Of a stretch of DNA of 6,595 nucleotides, positions 1-5,656 are shown in pieces (within the stretch, counting starts at the first letter, position 1; the number at the start of each line of letters is the position of its first letter). A model generated the notes under the pieces. It was not told the origin of the DNA. It was given only the letters and a program-made list of their open reading frames with translations, and did not search any database. Both the position numbers and the translations under genes were made by a program. The stretch comes from Candidatus Peregrinibacteria bacterium (GTDB lineage: Bacteria; Patescibacteriota; Gracilibacteria; UBA1369; LOWO2-01-FULL-3): NCBI GenBank assembly GCA_003566255.1, contig PXEC01000107.1, positions 1-6,595 on the forward strand, written 5' to 3'.

Positions 1-133
1 AAAAATGTTTATGCAAAACTTTTCCGGTAGCGGTATCAAAGACCATAAGCCTGCTATGGTCCCTTGGCGCAACCGGGTTCTGTGCAATGAAACTCTCAGG
101 CAAATCGTAGTCAAAATCAGAAGTTTTTATCAT
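1..133 (-). CDS. queA: QueA, tRNA preQ1 ribosyltransferase-isomerase (5' end only)
   Basis: QueA transfers and rearranges the ribosyl group of S-adenosylmethionine onto 7-aminomethyl-7-deazaguanine in the wobble position of tRNA, giving epoxyqueuosine; it acts in the cytoplasm. Only the first 44 residues are in the window, and the gene continues beyond the left edge. The visible start, [18 protein letters not shown], followed by P-x-x-P-R-D-x-S-R-L, is the highly characteristic QueA N-terminus. The family is usually about 340-350 residues, so roughly 300 are missing here. The ATG at 133-131 overlaps the TGA stop of the upstream phosphatase gene as ATGA (4 nt shared), which indicates co-transcription and probably translational coupling. 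An in-frame TAA lies four codons upstream, so the only other possible start is a GTG at 142-140, which would add three residues (V/M-G-G) not expected in the family. The identification rests on the N-terminus alone but is strong. Confidence 0.93.
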   Translation of the reverse strand, partial: MIKTSDFDYDLPESFIAQNPVAPRDHSRLMVFDTATGKVLHKHF

Positions 134-1272
134 TCCTCCCACTTAGTTTCTTCTTCGTTCTCACCGTCCGAACCCGTGAATGAATCATCTCTTTTCACGA
201 CGATCAAAGTCATGTCATCATCTTGACTGTGTCCTTCGGTGAAGGCAGCTAAATCCATGGCGATGTGGTGATTAACACCGTCAGCGGAATAGCGGGTGGC
301 ATATTCGGCGACAGAATTCTTCAGCCGCTCAAGTCCGAACATGTCTCCGCTTTCGTTGCGGGCTTCCGTGATGCCGTCAGAATAGAGGACCATGAAGTCC
401 CCGTTGTTCAGCTTAACCTCCGCCTCCTTTATCAGCTTTGAATTATTAGGAACCATTCCGATGGCGACACCCCCCGACATTATGGCTTCACAGTCCCCGG
501 TATCAGCGCGATAGACGATTATATGTTCATGTCCCGCTCCGACGTAAGTCATGCGTTGCGTTTTTTCGTCCCAGCACAAGAGAAGCATTGTCATGAACAT
601 CGCTTTTTTGACATGCCTTTTGATATATTTATTCACCATAACAAGGACCTCATACGGGGAGTTATAAATATCGACAAAAACACTCATAAGAGAATTGATC
701 ATGGTCATTATCAGTCCGGCGGCAACCCCGTGTCCCGTAACGTCCCCGATGTAGACATATAGTTTGTCTTTACTGCGGAAAAAATTAAAACTGTCCCCGC
801 CGATCTCCGTCGCGGGTTTAGTCTTCGCGACCACCTGAAGGCCTTTGACCCGGGGGCTTTTGGTCGGCAATATGTCTCTCTGTAACTGAGAAGCGATTGA
901 TAATTCATCCAACATCCTTCTTCTGTCCTTGATATCATGGCTGACAGCGCCCAATCCCTTTGTGACTTGATTGAAAAAATGCGCGATAATCCCGATCTCG
1001 TCCACCCTTGATGTATAAATCCGTTTGTACGGCTTGCCCGCGATCAAAAGCTGCATCTGTTTCAAAACGGTCCTGAGTGGCCGCACGATATCAATCCAAT
1101 ACGCTATCAAAAAATAAATAAGAAAAACCCCCAGAGCAAATATCAGAACATAAAAGGGAACAGTTTCTTGCTCCGTGTAATGGAAGTAAAAGACCACCGC
1201 GGCTATCAACAAGCCAAACAGAAATAGATTTAAAAATAATTTCCTTATTATACTTTTTCTTATAAAACGCAT
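130..1272 (-). CDS. Membrane-anchored HAMP-PP2C serine phosphatase (RsbU/SpoIIE family)
   Basis: This is a predicted PPM-type phosphatase of 380 residues that would dephosphorylate a STAS-domain partner, most likely the product of the gene just upstream. Two hydrophobic helices (about 11-30 and 39-60) are separated by only some eight residues. A HAMP-like linker follows (about 61-113, with the usual Pro at 65 and a D-E-I-G at 91-94). A coiled signalling stretch leads into [10 protein letters not shown] (about 128-136), the hallmark preceding this phosphatase domain. The catalytic domain (about 145-360) shows GGD at 158-160, GDVTGHG at 176-182, SDGITEA at 298-304 and D-D-D-M-T-L at 351-356, which supply the expected metal-binding acidic residues. 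The second acidic position of the usual GGDxYD motif is Asn here (Asn163). The C-terminus (361-380) is an acidic tail. The start lies 1 nt after the stop of the STAS gene, and the end overlaps queA by 4 nt. There is no clear Shine-Dalgarno, so coupling to the preceding gene is likely. The family call is firm; the specific pathway controlled is unknown. Confidence 0.92.
   Translation of the reverse strand: MRFIRKSIIRKLFLNLFLFGLLIAAVVFYFHYTEQETVPFYVLIFALGVFLIYFLIAYWIDIVRPLRTVLKQMQLLIAGKPYKRIYTSRVDEIGIIAHFFNQVTKGLGAVSHDIKDRRRMLDELSIASQLQRDILPTKSPRVKGLQVVAKTKPATEIGGDSFNFFRSKDKLYVYIGDVTGHGVAAGLIMTMINSLMSVFVDIYNSPYEVLVMVNKYIKRHVKKAMFMTMLLLCWDEKTQRMTYVGAGHEHIIVYRADTGDCEAIMSGGVAIGMVPNNSKLIKEAEVKLNNGDFMVLYSDGITEARNESGDMFGLERLKNSVAEYATRYSADGVNHHIAMDLAAFTEGHSQDDDMTLIVVKRDDSFTGSDGENEEETKWEE
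134..140 (-). promoter_or_regulatory. Shine-Dalgarno sequence of queA, unusually close to the start
   Basis: On the minus strand GGGAGGA directly precedes the queA ATG, leaving about 1 nt between the GGAGG core and the start codon instead of the usual 5-9. The same bases encode the last residues (W-E-E) of the upstream phosphatase. It is the only strong purine-rich Shine-Dalgarno-like element ahead of any start in this window. With such short spacing it may work poorly, or chiefly by holding the ribosome that has just terminated at the overlapping TGA. Its match could also be a chance product of the Glu codons. Confidence 0.45.
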
Positions 1273-1273
1273 T

Positions 1274-1630
1274 CTAGATTTCTTTTAAGAATTCACTTAG
1301 TGAGGGACGGACCTCAACGACTTCCGCTATACCGATTGTTTTAAAGACATCAGCTATATGCGCGTTTGGTCCCACAATAATAAGCTTCCGATCTCTTTGG
1401 ACCAAGTGCGTATGGACCTCGATCAGATAGCCTATTCCTTCGCTGTTTATGAAGCGGAGGTTCGTAAAATCGAACACGAGGTATTTGCCGGAAAAATTTT
1501 TCACACACTCGGAGAGTTCGTCCTGGACCTCGTTGTGCCCCGCCTTGTCAAACTCACCGGTGAATTTGACTATGGTATAGTCAACATCGCCGGTATGTTC
1601 CTGAACATTAATTGTTAAATTTGGGCCCAT
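1274..1630 (-). CDS. STAS-domain protein, anti-sigma-factor antagonist type
   Basis: This 118-residue single-domain protein resembles RsbV/SpoIIAA, the switch proteins that bind and titrate an anti-sigma kinase when unphosphorylated. The order of elements fits a STAS fold: an N-terminal strand (T-I-V-K-F-T-G-E-F-D at 19-28), the buried strand YLVFDFTNL (50-58), the switch loop INSEGIGYL (61-69), the strand KLIIVGP (82-88), and a C-terminal helix after VRPSLSEF. Ser63 occupies the phosphorylatable position; the residue before it, usually Asp, is Asn62. The length is typical for the family. It begins 17 nt after the transporter-HEAT gene and ends 1 nt before the phosphatase gene, so the three appear to be one transcription unit. 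No kinase partner is encoded here. The upstream sequence (AACAACAAGAAT) lacks a convincing Shine-Dalgarno. Regulators outside sigma control, such as cyclases or other STAS targets, are equally possible outputs. Confidence 0.92.
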   Translation of the reverse strand: MGPNLTINVQEHTGDVDYTIVKFTGEFDKAGHNEVQDELSECVKNFSGKYLVFDFTNLRFINSEGIGYLIEVHTHLVQRDRKLIIVGPNAHIADVFKTIGIAEVVEVRPSLSEFLKEI

Positions 1631-1647
1631 ATTCTTGTTGTTAAATT

Positions 1648-3990
1648 TTATTTTAGATAAGTTTTTACATTTTCTGCCAATTCATACTCCCCGACAAGCT
1701 CATAAAGAAAATTGAGTCTCAGCAAACTGTCGCGTTTCCAATCCGTGAATGATGATCCTTTGCTTTCCCAGAAATGGGCGTTTATTTCCTGCTCAACAAT
1801 ATCCTTAACCATTCTATCAACATTTTTCAAAATAGGCACGTCAATGTTGCCCATCAAACGCCGCACTTTTGAAACACGTGATCTATTTCCGCTGAGTAAG
1901 ATATCCATAAGGGTCGGAACTCCGTCCATAATTCCCATTTTAAGCAAAGCAATAGCACTGTGAATCCGCAAATTTTCATCATCAGAAGAAAGATAGTGGG
2001 AGCAAGCCTTCTTGTATCCTTTCATATTCAATTCCCCGACGGCAAAAATTCCATGCGCGATTTTGGAGGGATCGTCGGAATTGATGAATTCGTTCACTAT
2101 GCGCATCGCTTCGGAACGAAACTCCTTGAAGCGCGAAAGAGTTATCGCGGCGTTAGCCCGTTGGAACGGAGTTAAAGAATCCAACGTTGAATGTATGCAG
2201 TCCGCTACGGCGGGATCATTATAGTTTCTTAAAGCCAAAATGACTTCCGCTTTATGAAGACCATCAGAGGTTTTTAAAGCATCCAGAAGGAACTCCAGAG
2301 CCGCGAAATCACTGATCCTTGCCATAAGCTTGATTATTTTAGCCAAAATATCCGGATTCGTTTCCTTGTTGTACATATCCTTGAGCAAAACTATCAGTTT
2401 GTATTTTTCATGCAAATGAGAGAATCGGGCAAGAGAGTCCAATGCTTCGCTACGGACGGAAAAATTTTGGGATTTCAAGCATTTGATCAGATCACTTACG
2501 GTATCAGGGTCGTTGAGTTCGGGCAAAACTTTAACAATTCGCGCTTTCAGCGACGGGGGTTCATCTCGGGAAAAAAGAACGCGCCTCAATATATTCGCGG
2601 ATCCCTTATGACCCTTTTGCGCCAGAATATCAACCGCGGTAATGCGGGCTTCTTTGTTTCCATTGTAAAGCAGATCATTCACAGCCATAAGGGTGTATTT
2701 TTTCTGCTGTGTCCAAGTGAAATAAAGGAATGACAACACCGCCGCCACCATAGCAAGATTGACAAAAAAGACTTGTGAAGCATCGGAAAACAGATGTTGG
2801 AACAACAAGATACAAAAAGCTCCCGCAACGGCGCCCACGGGACGCGCAAGTCCTTCCAAAAGCTCCCGGACATACTCCCTGATATTATGCTGTAGCGCGT
2901 AAAAGGAACTATGATACACGTTCGTGAACAAAACCGTTCCGACCGTAAAATTATTTTTTGCCAAAATCGCCATGGGAAAGGTGTAGGAAAGAGTCAACCC
3001 GAAAACACTGAACAAAACAAGCAATCCGTGCACGATCATGGTGCCGACAATACCAAGATAATCGATTATCCTACTCCCCAGAAGAAGTTGAACAAATAAT
3101 GCAGAAGCGCTAAACAAGATAAAAAGCGCCCCCAGATCGTGGGCAAGCGCATGTTCAAAACCGCTTCCGGCCTCCAAAATGACATTTGAAACATTTCTAT
3201 AAACAGCCTTCGTATATTGAAACTCCAACAAATTAAAGATCAGCCATTGCAGAACAACGATAAAAAAGAGGCCTTTGATGTAGGAGGCGTGTCTGGAACT
3301 GGAAAAAGCCTTCTTAAATTTAAAAACAACACTTCCGGAGGGGAATTTGCGTTTGTGATTTGAAATGCCAGGCTCGAAATTGTGAGAAGTCGTGGCAAAT
3401 ATCACAAACGGGATTATCAAAAACAGAGTTCCCAGCCAAACGTACACAAAAGATGAAACCTCCATAAAATTCACAAATCCGATGATCATAAGACCGGCAA
3501 ATATTCCCCCGATAATATCGGCCGATTCAATAACCGGGAATGTTCGTTCACTCTCCAGTGGAGTAAATAAATCCTCAGTGAAGGCATATAGGAGTATCTT
3601 GAACTGGGTCAAAAAAATACCAACAGCTACAAAGATCAAAGCAAAAAACATGGGTATGTTGCTTTGTGAAAACGTGGACGCCGCAAAGAGAAAGAGACCC
3701 GCCATCGCCAGGCTTCCTATCATAATCTGATATTTCTCGAAGCGTTCAATAAAAGTCGAGTAGAAAAAACTCCCGATGATCGTGAAAGCGGCATTTATCA
3801 GAAACAAATAGGGGAGTGAAGCGATTCCATATTTGGAAACAAAGAGAGTGATCAAAACCGTCCATCCCAAAACAAAGCTCAATCTGTAAAAAAATCGGAT
3901 CATCCACGCGCTCCACACCCGCGACCACTCGCTGTCTCTCAGATTGAAAACCTTGCAGAGTATATCGGTCTTTCCGGTATTATCAGGCAT
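1648..3990 (-). CDS. MFS/nucleotide-translocase-like membrane protein fused to C-terminal HEAT repeats
   Basis: This 780-residue protein has two clear halves. Residues about 30-426 hold some 11-12 hydrophobic helices (for example about 31-51, 58-79, 88-108, 112-134, 157-177, 180-200, 238-258, 285-305, 311-331 and 406-426), arranged like a major-facilitator or ATP/ADP-translocase-type carrier. The segment ESERTFPVIESADIIGG (146-162) before the fifth helix resembles the R-x-F-P-x-I-x-x-G-x-x-G-G stretch I recall from MFS-HEAT proteins. Residues about 435-715 form serial paired amphipathic helices typical of HEAT repeats, roughly seven to eight units; clear ones are NKEARITAVDILAQKG (445-460), SVRSEALDSLARF (511-523) and ENLRIHSAIALLKMG (672-686). 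The tail (716-780) is predicted helical. The repeat half should lie in the cytoplasm, where it could bind a protein partner. No substrate can be assigned: I see no decisive nucleotide-carrier signature. It is the first gene of a unit with the STAS and phosphatase genes, so a role as sensor, scaffold or regulated transporter is plausible but inferred. The start ATG lies about 18 nt downstream of the predicted transcription start; no strong Shine-Dalgarno is visible. Confidence 0.82.
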   Translation of the reverse strand: MPDNTGKTDILCKVFNLRDSEWSRVWSAWMIRFFYRLSFVLGWTVLITLFVSKYGIASLPYLFLINAAFTIIGSFFYSTFIERFEKYQIMIGSLAMAGLFLFAASTFSQSNIPMFFALIFVAVGIFLTQFKILLYAFTEDLFTPLESERTFPVIESADIIGGIFAGLMIIGFVNFMEVSSFVYVWLGTLFLIIPFVIFATTSHNFEPGISNHKRKFPSGSVVFKFKKAFSSSRHASYIKGLFFIVVLQWLIFNLLEFQYTKAVYRNVSNVILEAGSGFEHALAHDLGALFILFSASALFVQLLLGSRIIDYLGIVGTMIVHGLLVLFSVFGLTLSYTFPMAILAKNNFTVGTVLFTNVYHSSFYALQHNIREYVRELLEGLARPVGAVAGAFCILLFQHLFSDASQVFFVNLAMVAAVLSFLYFTWTQQKKYTLMAVNDLLYNGNKEARITAVDILAQKGHKGSANILRRVLFSRDEPPSLKARIVKVLPELNDPDTVSDLIKCLKSQNFSVRSEALDSLARFSHLHEKYKLIVLLKDMYNKETNPDILAKIIKLMARISDFAALEFLLDALKTSDGLHKAEVILALRNYNDPAVADCIHSTLDSLTPFQRANAAITLSRFKEFRSEAMRIVNEFINSDDPSKIAHGIFAVGELNMKGYKKACSHYLSSDDENLRIHSAIALLKMGIMDGVPTLMDILLSGNRSRVSKVRRLMGNIDVPILKNVDRMVKDIVEQEINAHFWESKGSSFTDWKRDSLLRLNFLYELVGEYELAENVKTYLK

Positions 3991-4014
3991 TTTGTTTTTC
4001 TTTTAATCAGTTAT

Positions 4015-4043
4015 ATTTTACAACAGTAAGGAGTTTTTAGCAA
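4015..4043 (-). promoter_or_regulatory. Sigma70-type promoter of the transporter-HEAT/STAS/phosphatase/queA unit
   Basis: On the minus strand a -35 box TTGCTA (4043-4038) and a -10 box TAAAAT (4020-4015) are separated by exactly 17 nt. Transcription would start near 4008, leaving an untranslated leader of about 18 nt before the ATG at 3990-3988. It is the only convincing promoter I see for the leftward genes, whose spacings (17 nt, 1 nt and a 4-nt overlap) leave little room for internal promoters. The call is from inspection only. Confidence 0.6.
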
Positions 4044-4057
4044 GCCCCGTAAGAGAT

Positions 4058-4069
4058 ACGACTTGTCGT
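4058..4069. repeat. Short inverted repeat ACGAC-TT-GTCGT in the divergent intergenic region
   Basis: Two perfect 5-nt arms flank a 2-nt spacer. The site lies upstream of the -35 box of the leftward promoter and in the spacer region of the putative murJ promoter, where a dimeric regulator could affect either gene. The arms do not extend further, and a repeat this short can occur by chance, so an operator role is only a possibility. Confidence 0.3.
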
Positions 4070-4075
4070 TTGGTG

Positions 4076-4081
4076 TAAAAT
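4076..4081 (+). promoter_or_regulatory. Candidate -10 box of murJ, placed for a leaderless transcript
   Basis: TAAAAT ends six bases before the murJ ATG. If it occupies -12 to -7, then +1 falls on the A of the start codon at 4088. The region has no Shine-Dalgarno ahead of murJ, which agrees with leaderless translation. No good -35 match sits at 16-18 nt spacing (the bases at 4053-4058 are GAGATA), which weakens the call. A competing, weaker arrangement uses TTGTTT (3992-3997) with TATTTT (4014-4019). Confidence 0.4.
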
Positions 4082-4087
4082 GCGGAC

Positions 4088-5656
4088 ATGTCCAAAAAGT
4101 TTTTTAGATCAAGTGGTGTTGGCGTGGCGACGGCGCTTATAAGCATGGCGGCTTTACTAAGCTACATAATAGGGCTTTTAAGAGACAGGATAATAGCGGT
4201 GCACTTTGGAACCAGTGCCGCGACGGACACATACAACGCGTCCTTCATAATTCCGGACATGATTTTCAACCTTTTCATTGCCGGTGCGCTCATGGCGGCG
4301 TTCCTGCCGGTTTTTTCAGATTATCTGTCAAAAAACAAAGAGGAAGCGATGAAGCTGGCAAACACAATGATGACGGGAGCGGTCATGGTCGTAACGATTC
4401 TTTGTGTTATAGCCTTCGTTTTTATGCCACAGATAGTGCCATTTATTTTCCATGAAGCTGATCCAAGCATGAAAACGGACATAATTTGGATGACCAGAAT
4501 AATGCTGGGATCCGCGATTCTCTTTGCGGTGAGCAACACTCTTGGAAATATACTGATGAGCTACAAACATTTTATGGCATACGCGCTATCCCCGATACTC
4601 TATAATCTGGGGATAATTTTCGGGGTGATACTTTTACAGGAACAGATGGGAATATATTCTGCCGCTACCGGAGTGATTATTGGAGCTTCTCTTCACTGCA
4701 TCATCAGGATAATTGATACACTGGGGACCGAATACAGGTTTAAACCGGATTTTGCATTTTTCCATCCGGGATTCAAAAAAATAATAAAACTGATGATTCC
4801 TAAATCGATAAGCTTGGTTGCATGGCAGATAAATCTATATATCTTCGCGATTGTGGGGATAAGTATACAAACCGGGGCACTTGCGGCCTTCGCTTTTGCC
4901 AGAAACATACAAAGTTTTCCGGTGAGCCTTTTTGGTATCGCGTTCGCTACGGCGGTCTTTCCATATCTTGCAAACGCAGTCAGCGAAAAGAAAAGAGACG
5001 CCTACACGAGTCACGTCCAAAAGACAATACAGCGTATTTTATTTTTCACGATTCCGGCCGCGGTAGGGATGATGGTCATGGCGGAGCCGATAGTGGAATT
5101 GATTTTGAGCGGGGGTATGTTTCAAGAAGAATCAATAATGATGACTTCTATTATTTTGTTCTTTTTCGCTCTGTCTATTCCCTTTGAAAGCGTCTCGCAT
5201 ATATTGGCACGGGCTTTTTACGCCTTTCAAAACACAAAGACACCCACGATCATAAACATATGCGGGATGATAATAATCGCGGGAGTGACATATTTTGTAG
5301 CTCCCATCTATGGTGTTCACTGGTTCTCAATCGGTTTTACACTCGGATTTTTGTTCTACATGAGTGTTATGATAATTTTCCTTGGAAAACATCTGAAAAC
5401 CTTTCAATTCTCGACCTTTTTCAAAAGTCTTGGGAAAACCGCAATCGCGACAGCCATAATGGTGCTGGTTGTGATGATGACCGTCTTTCTTGAAGAACTA
5501 ATGCCAGTCAGATTGTCCCATGTCCTTCGGATATCGCTGGGTGGGGGAACATTCTTCCTGATCGCGGCAATGCTGAAATCGCAAGAAATGGGAAGCATCA
5601 AATACATAATCGCAAGAATTCTACCTAGTAGAGTGAAACAACCCCCTCCAGTTTAA
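4088..5656 (+). CDS. murJ: MurJ (MviN), lipid II flippase
   Basis: MurJ moves the lipid-linked peptidoglycan precursor lipid II from the inner to the outer face of the cytoplasmic membrane. The 522-residue protein matches the usual family length (about 500-550) and consists almost entirely of hydrophobic helices, consistent with the 14-helix MOP-superfamily fold. Landmarks are GLLRDRIIA (29-37), the A-T-D motif ending at Asp47, GALMAAFLPVF (66-76), SPILYNLGIIFG (168-179), and ARNIQSFPVSLFGIAFAT (271-288). By alignment spacing, Arg32, Asp47 and Arg272 correspond to the essential Arg24, Asp39 and Arg270 of E. coli MurJ. The position of E. coli Arg52 falls in D-M-I-F-N-L-F (57-63), where no Arg is present; this appears to be a lineage variant. 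The gene diverges from the leftward cluster with 97 nt between them, has no visible Shine-Dalgarno, and overlaps the end of ribD by 32 nt. A polysaccharide flippase (Wzx) is the main alternative and fits less well. Confidence 0.95.
   Translation: MSKKFFRSSGVGVATALISMAALLSYIIGLLRDRIIAVHFGTSAATDTYNASFIIPDMIFNLFIAGALMAAFLPVFSDYLSKNKEEAMKLANTMMTGAVMVVTILCVIAFVFMPQIVPFIFHEADPSMKTDIIWMTRIMLGSAILFAVSNTLGNILMSYKHFMAYALSPILYNLGIIFGVILLQEQMGIYSAATGVIIGASLHCIIRIIDTLGTEYRFKPDFAFFHPGFKKIIKLMIPKSISLVAWQINLYIFAIVGISIQTGALAAFAFARNIQSFPVSLFGIAFATAVFPYLANAVSEKKRDAYTSHVQKTIQRILFFTIPAAVGMMVMAEPIVELILSGGMFQEESIMMTSIILFFFALSIPFESVSHILARAFYAFQNTKTPTIINICGMIIIAGVTYFVAPIYGVHWFSIGFTLGFLFYMSVMIIFLGKHLKTFQFSTFFKSLGKTAIATAIMVLVVMMTVFLEELMPVRLSHVLRISLGGGTFFLIAAMLKSQEMGSIKYIIARILPSRVKQPPPV

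Noticed and set aside
130..132. Possible reassignment of UGA to glycine, as in some Gracilibacteria
   Set aside because: The TGA here ends the phosphatase exactly at the expected family end and inside an ATGA overlap with queA; the other complete genes end in TAA or TAG and show no in-frame TGA.
4088..5656. Assignment as an O-antigen/polysaccharide flippase (Wzx) or MATE transporter
   Set aside because: The R-D...A-T-D and A-R-x-x-Q-S-F-P motifs and overall length match MurJ, and there are no sugar-polymer genes nearby.
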